Source of the DNA: Desulfurivibrio sp.
GTDB taxonomy: Bacteria; Desulfobacterota; Desulfobulbia; Desulfobulbales; SURF-16
Length of the DNA: 34,393 nucleotides
Assembly: GCA_003605035.1 (NCBI GenBank)
Contig: QZKJ01000090.1
Coordinates: 1 to 34,393, forward strand
Direction of reading: 5' to 3'
This document shows, in pieces, positions 1 to 7,910 of this stretch. Position 1 is the first letter of the stretch. Each line of letters opens with the position of its first letter. The notes beneath the pieces are model-generated. The model saw only the letters and a list, made by a program, of their open reading frames with translations. It did not search any database and had not been told where the DNA came from. Both the position numbers and the translations under genes were made by a program.

Positions 1-1
1 T

Positions 2-403
2 GAGATTTTCCGGCTGACGCGGGGCTACCCGTATTTCCTCCAGGAGTGGGGCTACCAGGCATGGAATCACGCCAGTGTTTCGCCGATCACCCTGCAGGTG
101 GTTCAAGAGGCCAGCGATCTGGTCTCCAGGCGATTGGACGAGAACTTCTTCCGGGTTCGGTTCGACCGGTTGACTCCACGAGAAAAGATGTTTCTGCGAG
201 CCATGGCCGAGCTTGGCGCAGGTCCCTACCGTACGGGTGACGTTGCCGACAAGCTGAAGGTAAAAATCAGCACGCTTGGACCGTTGCGTGCCGGTTTGAT
301 CAAGAAGGGGATGGTATACAGCCCATCCTATGGCGATATGGCCTTCACGGTTCCGCTTTTCGACGAGTTCATACGACGCGCCATCCCGAGATTGGAGACT
401 TGA
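2..403 (+). CDS. AAA-type ATP-binding protein, C-terminal part (5' end outside window)
   Basis: The frame is open from the left edge and ends at TGA 401-403, giving about 133 C-terminal residues. It begins with a helical segment (RLTRGYPYFLQEWG) of the kind that closes the lid domain of STAND/archaeal-type AAA ATPases. A winged-helix-like part follows, with the pattern LTPREKMFLRAMAELG and then GDVADKLKVKISTLGPLRAGLIKKGMVY cut into a recognition helix and wing. The P-loop and Walker B would lie upstream of the window, so ATPase function is inferred only from the C-terminal resemblance. The stop codon overlaps the ATG of a truncated restriction-subunit-like frame (403-480), which suggests translational coupling in an ancestral operon. 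Base composition is GC-rich, unlike the next four kilobases. Confidence 0.6.
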   Translation, partial: EIFRLTRGYPYFLQEWGYQAWNHASVSPITLQVVQEASDLVSRRLDENFFRVRFDRLTPREKMFLRAMAELGAGPYRTGDVADKLKVKISTLGPLRAGLIKKGMVYSPSYGDMAFTVPLFDEFIRRAIPRLET

Positions 404-480
404 TGATGACTGTCATCGGCCAGATCGAAAAGAAGACCCTGGCCCGCGTGGTCGCGCTGTTTCGGGACCGGCTACTATAA
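403..480 (+). pseudogene. Truncated start of a type I restriction HsdR-like gene
   Basis: ATG 403 overlaps the preceding TGA and opens a 25-codon frame ending at TAA 478-480. The peptide (M-M-T-V-I-G-Q-I-E-K-K-T, then RVVALFRDRLL) resembles the N-terminus of HsdR-type type I restriction subunits. As I recall them, those start with a G-x-x-E-x-x-T-Q-x-R-V-v-x-L-F pattern followed by L-G-Y-x-Y-L-G-x-W. Here the match stops right after RDRL. A small internal deletion may precede the break, because GGCTACTAT could still encode G-Y-Y in another frame. No further HsdR-like sequence follows. I read it as the 5' stub of a gene lost by deletion or replaced by the adjacent AT-rich DNA. It could also be a short coincidental frame. 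Confidence 0.5.
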
Positions 481-923
481 TACCCCCTAAATTTGAAACA
501 AAATAGAGGACTCCAAAAAAGAAAATGCAATCCCCGCCCTGGGGAGCTGGTCTTCGATCTTGACCGGAGCTGTCCTCGATGCCGACGATTCTGATTGCAG
601 AATTGTCAGGTCCGGAGCAGCCAGGGCGATCAAAATGCAATAAAAAATCCAATTGCCGGGGACCTGGCCAGCTCATGTTTGATTACCTCAGCTGCCCTTA
701 CCTTTCTCAGGATAATATTAATTTGCGATTTTTTTGAAACGGTTGAGGTTGCCACATCCAAGATGAATAGAAATTTTTTACTTCCAGGTCGGAGTATATC
801 AGCTAATCACCTATCAATTTATTTAAGGCAACAGCTAAAATTCCCAACCATTTTAAGGTGCGACAATTTGCCCTATTTACAAACATGAAATTGTGTTGGA
901 ATAATTTGTTAGGGTCAAATGCA
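481..923. other. AT-richer intergenic region with no convincing gene
   Basis: This stretch starts at the end of the HsdR-like stub and runs to the riboswitch. The open frames in it (413-676 minus and 595-888 plus) have no recognisable motif, no Shine-Dalgarno sequence and non-ATG or poorly placed starts, so I do not call them. No complete transposase, tRNA or inverted terminal repeat was seen. The promoter for the riboswitch transcript should lie in its last 100 bases, but I could not pick out a clear -35/-10 pair. Confidence 0.4.
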
Positions 924-1000
924 GATAAAGCCAAACTCATCGAAAGATGGGGACGGAAAGCTACGGAGCTTTTAAGCTAGCCGGGTTGCCTGATTTTATC
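924..1000 (+). ncRNA. GEMM-I cyclic di-GMP riboswitch aptamer
   Basis: The segment fits the GEMM-I (c-di-GMP-I) consensus. P1 is GATAAA (924-929) with TTTATC (995-1000). P2 is CTCATC-GAAA-GATGGG, a six-pair stem with a GNRA tetraloop at 941-946. It is followed by the conserved GACGGAAAG and by the P3 arm with AGCT-TTTA-AGCT and GCCGGGTTGCC, the usual tetraloop-receptor end. Aligned to the Vc2 aptamer on the GAAA loop, the ligand-contacting position G20 is G, which favours c-di-GMP over cGAMP. A47 is A, and the 21-46 pair is C-G here instead of G-C, a compensatory change that argues for a real fold. It lies 63 bases upstream of the metallophosphoesterase start. Confidence 0.87.
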
Positions 1001-1019
1001 AAGGTAGCTCGGCTTTTTT
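980..1019 (+). terminator. Intrinsic terminator forming the riboswitch expression platform
   Basis: GCCGGGTTGCC (980-990) pairs over 11 positions, with G-U pairs, to GGTAGCTCGGC (1003-1013), and a run of six T follows (1014-1019). The 5' arm is the 3' half of aptamer P3, and the loop contains the 3' strand of aptamer P1. Aptamer and terminator therefore cannot form together. Ligand binding should disfavour termination, making this a probable c-di-GMP ON switch (inference). Confidence 0.8.
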
Positions 1020-1062
1020 ATTGATCAGAAGACTGATAAACCAAAATCGGAGAAACCATCTT

Positions 1063-2415
1063 ATGGATCTTTATCACGCAACTGATTTTCATATTACATG
1101 GAGGACAACATGCCATACCTATAAGATTAAAGGAATCAATTTTAACCCTTTTGAAGAGGATGAAGCACATACTCGATTCACCGTTGAAGCACTGGTTGAC
1201 TTTTTCCGACAAAAAATAGATAGGGGCGAACGAGATTGGCATCTTGTGATCACGGGAGACATTACCGATACAGGAGCCAAGGAGGAGATGGAAGAAGCTC
1301 GGAAAATACTTGAGCCGATCTGGCACCCTAACTTACTCTCTATCGTTCCTGGCAATCATGATTATCCATCTTTTCTCATCGCTGAATACGGCCGAGGTTG
1401 TGGCATGAAAGTACCCGAGGAATATGAAGCCCAGCGCCGACTATTCCTCAGTTTTTTCAGGGAACTGATGGAGCCATCAAAGGGAGTTCCAGTTCGTTTT
1501 CCTTGTGTAAAACTCCTTTCTGAGCAAAAACTCGCCCTTGTTTTGGTAGATTCTATTACAAAAACTCAATCTGCAGTTGGAGAGATTGGTGAAAGACAGC
1601 TTTCGCTTTTACGTTCAGCGCTCAAACGGTTGCATGAATCCCCCCAAACCTTTGAGTGGCCAATCGTGGTCGCTCTGCACCATTCACCGACAGAAATCAA
1701 TTCTTCGATGAAACTTGAAGACGGTGATCAACTGCTTGAATTATGCCGCGGTAGTGTGTCTGCGGTGGTTAATGGGCATATTCATCAACATGTTATAAAA
1801 TGGAGTAGTGATGTCCAGAAGGATATTTGTCTTTTCCAGGCGAATGCGACCGCGCTTCCGATCTCACACAATCCAACCTCTTCCAATGTTAAAGTACCTA
1901 TAAATTGTTATCATTTTGAAAATGGGTGTCTGCAAAACCGACACGATGTGGTAGAAATCGGCATACCTCTAACTCAAGCACTCGCAGCACGACAAGATAA
2001 CTGGTGCAGTCTGTATGGGGCCCGCTTCAGTTCCACACAGGATTGTCACAAATGTGGACAAATCATTGCACCTGAGATGGACTATTGCCCTTGGTGCAGT
2101 GAAAAAAGCAACTTTTCCAAGAGCTCAAATCTCGTTTGCGATGAATGCCATCAGCCCGTTCTTCCGGTATATGCATTTTGTCCATCTTGCGGTGAGCCTC
2201 GCGAAGCCTCGGAAGATGGGACTACAGAGTTTCCGGCCACCAGAAAATGCTTTTCATGTGGGGGAGAGATGGGCCTTTATCATGGTTACTGTCCTTGGTG
2301 CGGGTTTGATCAGGGGCCACCTCAAGATACTCACCCGGACTTATGCTTGAGATGCGAATGGCCCACGGATTCAGAAGTGTATCTATACTGTCCTTGGTGT
2401 GCACTCGAGCAATGA
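1063..2415 (+). CDS. Calcineurin-like metallophosphoesterase with four C-terminal zinc ribbons
   Basis: The 450-residue product starts at ATG 1063; the frame is open to TTG 1021, but that lies against the terminator T-run. The N-terminal part carries the full metallophosphoesterase metal-ligand set: D8-x-H10, G65-D-x-x-D69, G97-N-H-D100, H206-H207 and G238-H-I-H241. It should be a two-metal phosphodiesterase or phosphatase. Residues 328-446 hold four evenly spaced Cys4 ribbons (C328/331/342/345, C359/362/373/376, C396/399/410/413, C428/431/443/446), several ending in C-P-W-C. There is no signal peptide, so it is cytosolic. Zinc ribbons often bind nucleic acid or protein, but the substrate is unknown. 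It is the first gene after the c-di-GMP riboswitch, so its expression probably tracks that messenger. Confidence 0.85.
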   Translation: MDLYHATDFHITWRTTCHTYKIKGINFNPFEEDEAHTRFTVEALVDFFRQKIDRGERDWHLVITGDITDTGAKEEMEEARKILEPIWHPNLLSIVPGNHDYPSFLIAEYGRGCGMKVPEEYEAQRRLFLSFFRELMEPSKGVPVRFPCVKLLSEQKLALVLVDSITKTQSAVGEIGERQLSLLRSALKRLHESPQTFEWPIVVALHHSPTEINSSMKLEDGDQLLELCRGSVSAVVNGHIHQHVIKWSSDVQKDICLFQANATALPISHNPTSSNVKVPINCYHFENGCLQNRHDVVEIGIPLTQALAARQDNWCSLYGARFSSTQDCHKCGQIIAPEMDYCPWCSEKSNFSKSSNLVCDECHQPVLPVYAFCPSCGEPREASEDGTTEFPATRKCFSCGGEMGLYHGYCPWCGFDQGPPQDTHPDLCLRCEWPTDSEVYLYCPWCALEQ

Positions 2416-2902
2416 TAGCGAAATTCCAATAACTTTAAATCCAGAAGGATCTATATGATATTGCTAAATAGGGTTACGCTTATCACTCCAAAATGAAAGA
2501 TATTTATCCGGTCCTTATTACCGAACATCATCTGAGAGCTCGTTGACTTCGGTTGGCTAAAGTTCCGTTAGTTACGAGGATCAAGGCCGAGCACAAGCCC
2601 AGGGGAATGTACAGTGATTAGCGTACTCCTTAATAATCGAAATTTACTAGGAGTCTGTCGGACTTTATTTAACCGATACGGCAAAGTGTTTGCGTAGAAC
2701 GGAAAATCAGGCAAAACCAGCCCTGAATAAGGTAAAGAAACAACATGAATGCAACATAAACGAGCAAAAAAGCTAAAGAGCTGAGATAGAAAGCTGGATC
2801 GAGGATAGCAGAAGATTTTTAAAAATGAGCCCCCTCGGCGACGCCAGTTTTTGTAAAAAAGGTTTTTTCTGCAAACTCGTTGGCACATAGGGAGAGGAAG
2901 TC
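2416..2902. other. Intergenic region, no gene recognised
   Basis: About 490 AT-rich bases separate the phosphoesterase from the next membrane-protein gene. The minus-strand frames at 2568-2888 and 2773-2991 lack ribosome-binding sites and any family resemblance, and one overlaps the start of the next gene, so both are rejected. I looked for a second GEMM-like aptamer and a strong terminator and found neither. A promoter for the downstream gene is expected here but not identifiable by eye. Confidence 0.4.
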
Positions 2903-3937
2903 ATGATACCGTGGATTGATGGGGTGCTAAAAGGAGGGGCGATAATTCTCGCGCTCTTTGTCCTTTTCCAAGCATGGAAAGCTATTCGCAAAGGAAAGCC
3001 AGATACCGCTTACCTTAGGATATTAAAGGCAACAATGATTTTTTCGGTGACGCTCGTGTTGTCATTTGGAGTTATTGAAATTGCCAAGCAGTACATGGAT
3101 AGAGAGGCATCAATAGAAGCAATGACAGATGTTGGGATTCAATCGATTTTGGGGGCCATCTTTGAGCCACGTCGCCTGCCGGGCACAGACACCTATGAAT
3201 ATATTGGTCGCGCCCCAAATGGATATGAACGAGAAGTTTCGGTAAACCCCATATTTCAAAATTTTTCCACATATCATATGGTACAACGCCTCTGGGCAGA
3301 TCCTGGAAAACCAGACGCATTTATCCATGCCAACAAACAATCAAGCACAAACTCGTTACTTATTAAATTTATAAGGCAAGGGTGGGGTTGTGACGTCACA
3401 ATAGGACAAGGGAGCAACGAAACCACTCACACAGCCAATTACAAATCACTTGTGGTGCGTTTAAGAGGAGACGCAAAAAATCTCAGCGAGTTGGAAAACA
3501 GCGGATTCCAGGGTATTGGTTTCCGAGTTCGAGTGGTCGATGGTAGAGGCAACGAATGGAGTTGGGGCAGTACAAGAGTCATCACTGGCAAAATGTCAGT
3601 CGATTACAATGACAAAGACACAAGAGGCCAAAGATTAATTCTGGACTCAGCCACATATAAAGATTTTTTCTTCGATATTACTTCAAGAGCTATGTGGGCT
3701 CCATTCTTGCGGCACGGGGGGTGTGCACCATTTCAAGATAGGAATCAACGATTTAATTTTATACATGCTGTTGTCATAGAGCCGGGGTTTTCAAAATTGG
3801 AATCAAAAAAACAGAATGAAGCAGATAAGTCGAATCCCTATAAAGATGAACGGGGTTTATATGATTCCCCTAATTACAACGGTAGACCGCTTGAAGGTAT
3901 ATTAATTGTTGATAGGCTGTTTTTTGTAAACGAGTAG
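2903..3937 (+). CDS. Membrane-anchored protein of unknown function with a beta-rich soluble domain
   Basis: The 344-residue product starts at ATG 2903 behind a good GGGAGAGGAA site. Residues 7-25 and 43-61 are hydrophobic and form two transmembrane helices with a short basic loop between them. The remaining 280 residues are soluble and look beta-rich. The stretches LVVRLRGD, GFRVRVVDGRGNEWSWG and FFFDITSRAMWAPF are reminiscent of CIA30 or carbohydrate-binding jelly-roll folds, but this is a weak impression and not an assignment. The topology is uncertain; with two helices both ends would face the cytosol. It lies in the same AT-rich block and orientation as the riboswitch-controlled phosphoesterase, but 490 bases away, so co-transcription is not established. 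Confidence 0.7.
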   Translation: MIPWIDGVLKGGAIILALFVLFQAWKAIRKGKPDTAYLRILKATMIFSVTLVLSFGVIEIAKQYMDREASIEAMTDVGIQSILGAIFEPRRLPGTDTYEYIGRAPNGYEREVSVNPIFQNFSTYHMVQRLWADPGKPDAFIHANKQSSTNSLLIKFIRQGWGCDVTIGQGSNETTHTANYKSLVVRLRGDAKNLSELENSGFQGIGFRVRVVDGRGNEWSWGSTRVITGKMSVDYNDKDTRGQRLILDSATYKDFFFDITSRAMWAPFLRHGGCAPFQDRNQRFNFIHAVVIEPGFSKLESKKQNEADKSNPYKDERGLYDSPNYNGRPLEGILIVDRLFFVNE

Positions 3938-4064
3938 ATTCCTATGGCATTCACGAGGGTTGTCCACGCAACTACCACTCAGAATGTTACCTGAATCCGG
4001 GATGCTTCACGGATACAGGTACAAGCTTCAAAAGATCGATTGAACTGCTTCAACTGCAAGGTTA

Positions 4065-4250
4065 TTGGTTGGTATCATGGCCGGGTGCGATAATATAAAA
4101 AGTAATGTAGCAGTCGTGGATCCTGGCACAGAGCGAATAATTGGTGAATCCGAAATAATGTACGAGGAATGCGCTGCTTGGGGGGTATCGTCACAGGTAA
4201 TCGCAGCTTATAGTAAATCTGTCGTAAACTATTTGGCAGGTAACGAATAA
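4065..4250 (+). CDS. Small ORF, possible lipoprotein or gene remnant
   Basis: A 61-codon frame from TTG 4065 (or ATG 4077) to TAA. The start LVGIMAGC resembles a lipobox with Cys at residue 8, but the hydrophobic segment is too short for a signal peptide. The rest (VDPGTERIIGE, then a helical tail ending VVNYLAGNE) recalls the end of exported DUF4410-like lipoproteins, with low certainty. No Shine-Dalgarno is visible and the frame closes upstream at TGA 4041, so it may be a 3' remnant of a decayed gene. The flanks 3938-4064 and 4251-4480 hold nothing I can identify. The latter contains separated complementary segments (GGACCGGC near 4310 and GCCGGTCC near 4367). Confidence 0.25.
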   Translation: MVGIMAGCDNIKSNVAVVDPGTERIIGESEIMYEECAAWGVSSQVIAAYSKSVVNYLAGNE

Positions 4251-4480
4251 TGTTTTATTCAGCAACAGCACATGCTGAAAGCATCGACATTGGAGAATTA
4301 CATCAAGGGGGACCGGCGAGAGCAATGCCTATTTTTTTGGTGCCGCAAACAGGTAGCAGGTGATAGGCCGGTCCCTTATGCTCGACGGTTCAGTCCTTGA
4401 GATTGCCACTCAATATCTAACAGAATTAATTTATCATCAACTTTACATTACTACTATACACCTATTCCCCAAATAACACC

Positions 4481-5713
4481 TTACCCCGCAAACATCTCCC
4501 CGGCGGCCAGGCAGTCGCAGAGTCTGGCGTAAACCTCCCGCAGTTTCCCATGGGAGAAGTCGCTGCCCACCCCTCTCAGTATCCGTCGGCCCAGGGGTCC
4601 CTGGCGGAGAATCACCTCCAGGGCGGACCGGTATGGGTCATCCGCAGCCATGGTCTGCTCGGCCAGGTGCTGCCACAGTTCGCCGGCGGTGAGCGTTTCC
4701 GTGACCCCGAAAAGACTGAGAAAGTCGCGGTCCTCAATCACCGTGCGCTCGGCATCGCGAATGGCGGCAAGAAACAGCCCGGCCAGGGGCGCCACGGCAA
4801 CGGCCGCCTGGGCGGCAAAGGGCTGCCAGCGCTCCGCCACCAGGGCCCGCAGGGCCGCGACAATGGCCGCGGCCACCGCCAGATCCGCCCTGGGGCATTC
4901 CTGGATGTCGAGCAGGCGGATCTCGATGGCCGAGCGGTCGAAACGGGCGATGGCGCCGCGGGAGTTGAGCCACTCAAACTGCAGGATGCCGTCCGGATCA
5001 AAGGGGGCGATATCCCGGTAGCTGCGGCTTAAAATCAGCTCCTCATAGTCCTTTCTGGTATAGGCCTGCTCAGGGATCACCGCACCGGAAATCGACGGCA
5101 CGCGCCGCTGGTTGGCGCGGTAATAGTCGAGCCGGGTGTCGAGCAGGCCGCTGGCACCTCCCTCCACCAGCGGGGAGCTGGCGGCCAGCGCCGGCAGCAG
5201 GGGCAGCAGCAGGCGGATTGCCGCATGCAGCCGGCCGAACTCCTCGTCGCCGTTAAAGGCCAGGTTGAGGTGGGTGGACTGCACATTGGACCAACCGTGG
5301 CCCTGGCAGCCGAAGATGCGGTTATAGGCCTCGTAGATGACCCGGCTGCCGTGGGCCCACAGCCTGGTCTCCCGCAGCGGGTCCATCCAGGGATGCATGG
5401 CCGTGGGCATGAGCCGCGCCCCGATACCTGCGAGCAGCCCGTTCACCCCGGCCACCTGCTCCTGGAAGCGGTCGGCCACCCCGGCCAGGGTGGCCACCGG
5501 CCCGCTGGTCTTGAGCTCCACCAGATGCAGGGCCAGTTCATTGGACCAGGCGATTTCACCCATGTCAATCTCCTCCACCACCTCCCCGCCGGCCGCGGCG
5601 GCCAGCAGACGGTCGGCGGCGGGCAGGATGTCGAGACTGTCCCGATTTACGATCATATACTCCAGCTCGACGCCGAAACCGGCCAGGATGTGCGGCGTTT
5701 CCGTCCTTACCAT
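4481..5713 (-). CDS. GCS2-family carboxylate-amine ligase (glutamate-cysteine ligase-like)
   Basis: The 410-residue protein begins MVRTETPHILAGFGVELEYM, the GxExE glutamate/metal-binding start of the GCS2 family in the glutamine-synthetase-like fold. Later motifs include SNVQSTHLNLAF near residue 140 and the basic/acidic pair in SAIEIRLLDIQECP near residue 265. Family members (YbdK, EgtA-like and others) use ATP to join the alpha-amine of an amino acid to the gamma-carboxylate of glutamate. The start ATG overlaps the end of the RimK-like gene by 7 bases, so the two are translationally coupled. With that ligase and the C39-like gene upstream it forms a dedicated amidoligase operon. Glutathione synthesis is possible but less likely, given the partners. 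Confidence 0.85.
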   Translation of the reverse strand: MVRTETPHILAGFGVELEYMIVNRDSLDILPAADRLLAAAAGGEVVEEIDMGEIAWSNELALHLVELKTSGPVATLAGVADRFQEQVAGVNGLLAGIGARLMPTAMHPWMDPLRETRLWAHGSRVIYEAYNRIFGCQGHGWSNVQSTHLNLAFNGDEEFGRLHAAIRLLLPLLPALAASSPLVEGGASGLLDTRLDYYRANQRRVPSISGAVIPEQAYTRKDYEELILSRSYRDIAPFDPDGILQFEWLNSRGAIARFDRSAIEIRLLDIQECPRADLAVAAAIVAALRALVAERWQPFAAQAAVAVAPLAGLFLAAIRDAERTVIEDRDFLSLFGVTETLTAGELWQHLAEQTMAADDPYRSALEVILRQGPLGRRILRGVGSDFSHGKLREVYARLCDCLAAGEMFAG

Positions 5714-7188
5714 GTCTGCCCCCGTTCATTCCTATGTTCGATGCGCCTGAGAAAAACCCGCATGATGCGCAGGTAGAACTCGTCCCGCAGGATGGCGTCC
5801 TCGACGCCGGCGTCAAGATTGGGATTATCGTTGATTTCAATGAGGAAAAACTTCTTGCCCACCTGCTTGATATCCACCCCGTACAGGCCGTCGCCGATGA
5901 GATTGGCCGCCTTGAGCGCCGTGCGGATGAGCAGATCCGGGGCATGTTCCACCGGGATGGTGCTGAACAGACCGTCATCGGTCTTGTTGCCGCTGGCATC
6001 CCGCTTGATGATCTGCCAGTGTTTCTCGGCCATGAAATACTTGCACACGTAAATGGGCTGCCGGTCGAAGATGCCCACCCGCCAGTCAAACTCGGTGGGC
6101 AGGAATTCCTGGGCGATGATCAGTTCCGATCTTTCCAGGAACCGGCCCACCTGCTGCCGCAGTTCCTCGACGGTGTCAGCCTTCTTCACCCCCTGGGAAA
6201 AGGAGGAATCAGGCTGCTTGAGTATGCACGGCAGACCGAGCTGCTCAACCACCTCTCTGGCATTGTCCTTGTGGACGATGACGGTTTTCGGAGCCAGTAC
6301 GTGGTTTTTCTCAAAGAGTTCAGCCAGAAAGACCTTGTTTGTGCACTTGAGGATCGATTCCGGATCGTCGACGACCACCAGTTTCTTAGCCGCGGCCCGC
6401 CGGGAAAAGCGGTAGGTATGGTGGTTGACGCTGGTGGTCTCGCGGATGAACAGGGCGTCATACTCCGTCAGGCTGCCGTAGTCATCCCTCGTGATGAGTT
6501 CGGTGTTCATGCCCAGGGATTCCGCCGCATGGGCGAAATGCTGCAGGGCCCGGGCATTGGAAGGCGGTTCCGGGTCTTTAGGATCATGCAGAATGGCCAG
6601 GTCGTAGCGGTAGTGGCTGCGCCGCTTGACGATGCGCCGGCGGCCCATGAAATAGCCCTGGGCCACCTGGACCACGAAGGGCCGGTGCTCCGGCGGGATC
6701 TCGCTGGCCGGGATGGGGTTGATGTTCTGCAGAAACCACTTCTCATTCTTCTCATTATAGACGAAAAAGGCCCTCAGAAAGGGACACTGAAACTGGTGGA
6801 ACAGATGCTGGCTCAGGGTGTCATGCTGTTTGGCCACGTTATGGCCGAAATAGATGCTGAGCACGAACTCCCTGGAGCGGATATGGGCCAGGCTCTTCTG
6901 GATGTACTGGTCCAGCTCGTCTGAGGCGATGCGGATGATGGTCTGGCTCTTCAGGTCCTGGATGGTGGTGATATCGGGCAGCGGCTTATGACCGCGGGCA
7001 GCGGCCAGCAGCGACACATAGTAGCCGATGCTCTGGTAGCGGTAATAACGGCACAGGTTGAAGACCGTGGCCTTGCCCAGTTTGGCGTAATGGGGATCAG
7101 TCAGATAGGCCCGGGCCGCCACCAGCTCGATGCCCTCGATTGCCAGGGGCCAGTCCGTGGGGTCGTTGACGACAATCAGCGTCTGCAT
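5707..7188 (-). CDS. RimK-type ATP-grasp ligase with RLAN N-terminal domain
   Basis: The 493-residue protein has an N-terminal half (about 1-200) like the RimK-like ATP-grasp N-terminal (RLAN) domain, a middle substrate-binding region, and a C-terminal ATP-grasp domain. The latter contains VFLAELFEKNHVLAPKT, the lysine-bearing LGLPCILKQPDSSFSQGVKK, the E-F-L region of IIAQEFLPTEFDWRVG, and the metal-binding FLIEINDNPNLDAGVED near the end. ATP-grasp ligases of this clade form peptide-like bonds through acyl phosphates, RimK itself adding glutamates. It lies 11 bases after the C39-like gene and overlaps the GCS2 gene, so all three should be one transcript. The product is unknown. Its location is cytosolic. 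Confidence 0.85.
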   Translation of the reverse strand: MQTLIVVNDPTDWPLAIEGIELVAARAYLTDPHYAKLGKATVFNLCRYYRYQSIGYYVSLLAAARGHKPLPDITTIQDLKSQTIIRIASDELDQYIQKSLAHIRSREFVLSIYFGHNVAKQHDTLSQHLFHQFQCPFLRAFFVYNEKNEKWFLQNINPIPASEIPPEHRPFVVQVAQGYFMGRRRIVKRRSHYRYDLAILHDPKDPEPPSNARALQHFAHAAESLGMNTELITRDDYGSLTEYDALFIRETTSVNHHTYRFSRRAAAKKLVVVDDPESILKCTNKVFLAELFEKNHVLAPKTVIVHKDNAREVVEQLGLPCILKQPDSSFSQGVKKADTVEELRQQVGRFLERSELIIAQEFLPTEFDWRVGIFDRQPIYVCKYFMAEKHWQIIKRDASGNKTDDGLFSTIPVEHAPDLLIRTALKAANLIGDGLYGVDIKQVGKKFFLIEINDNPNLDAGVEDAILRDEFYLRIMRVFLRRIEHRNERGQTW

Positions 7189-7199
7189 CAGGAATTCCT

Positions 7200-7910
7200 T
7201 TATTTCTTCCTTGGTTGAATAATAACAAAGTTGGCGTCATGGGTGAGCACGCCAAGCAGGATGGCGCAGAGCACCCTGTCAATGTTGACGGTGTAATACT
7301 GCTCGCCGGCCACCGGATTCAGGTGGTAGGGGTCTGCCACCGAGACAGTGCGGGCCGCCTTGTCATAGCCGCTCAGCACGACGAAATGGCCGGCCGGCTC
7401 GCCACGCACATCATCCTCTTCCCCGCCCACCCCGTATTCCCGGATGCTCTGGTACAGGTAGGTCGAGCTGAGGCCGGTAAGAATCGGCATGGAATGCCTG
7501 AGATACCAGCGGACCAGGGTGCGGGTCAGGTCCTCGAAATAGATCCTGCCGCCCAGATCGAGAAACTCGAGATAACCCTGGGTCGCCACCTGCAGCCGGG
7601 CATTGTCCTTCTTGAACCGGGCCTGGCTGATCAGTTTCTCGCCCAGACCGCGGATGCGGGGATGAAACCAGGTGGGATCAAAAAAATGGAGGTTATAGGT
7701 GTAGATGGTGGCCGAGTAGCCGCGCCGCAGGGCATGGCAGGCGAGAAAAACCGCCAGGGTGCCGCCGCTCTCCAGGTGGGTCACCCCGCTGACCACCTCG
7801 TCGATGGTGATCGGATCACCATAATAACGATACACGGCATGCAGACAGGTGGGTCCGCAGGTCGTATCATCCGGCTGCGGCAGCATATCGATCATGATTT
7901 TGTTTTCCAT
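7200..7910 (-). CDS. C39-like papain-fold peptidase of the amidoligase operon
   Basis: I place the start at ATG 7910 (236 residues, MENKIMID); an upstream GTG at 7976 is possible but lacks a clear ribosome site. The motif LPQPDDTTCGPTCLHAVY gives oxyanion Gln12 and nucleophile Cys18, GHFVVLSGY the catalytic His, and VADPYH the Asp, the C39/papain-like triad. There is no signal peptide. Family members cleave after double-glycine leaders or act as transpeptidases or amidases. Here it precedes two ATP-dependent ligases, so it may trim the substrate, hydrolyse the ligated product or transfer it. Related operons with a C39-like or acetyltransferase gene, RimK-like and GCS2 genes are known from comparative genomics, but this system's product is not. 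Confidence 0.8.
   Translation of the reverse strand: MENKIMIDMLPQPDDTTCGPTCLHAVYRYYGDPITIDEVVSGVTHLESGGTLAVFLACHALRRGYSATIYTYNLHFFDPTWFHPRIRGLGEKLISQARFKKDNARLQVATQGYLEFLDLGGRIYFEDLTRTLVRWYLRHSMPILTGLSSTYLYQSIREYGVGGEEDDVRGEPAGHFVVLSGYDKAARTVSVADPYHLNPVAGEQYYTVNIDRVLCAILLGVLTHDANFVIIQPRKK

Noticed and set aside
413..676. Minus frame near the HsdR-like stub as a transposase fragment
   Set aside because: No transposase motif, no terminal inverted repeats and no start signal; I cannot support a mobile element here.
924..1000. cGAMP (GEMM-Ib) specificity for the riboswitch
   Set aside because: Alignment to Vc2 on the GAAA tetraloop puts G at position 20, the c-di-GMP form; only probing could overturn this.
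5734..6924. 396-codon plus-strand frame opposite the RimK-like gene
   Set aside because: Exact shadow of the ATP-grasp gene; Val/Asp/Gly-heavy antisense composition, no ribosome site and no motifs.
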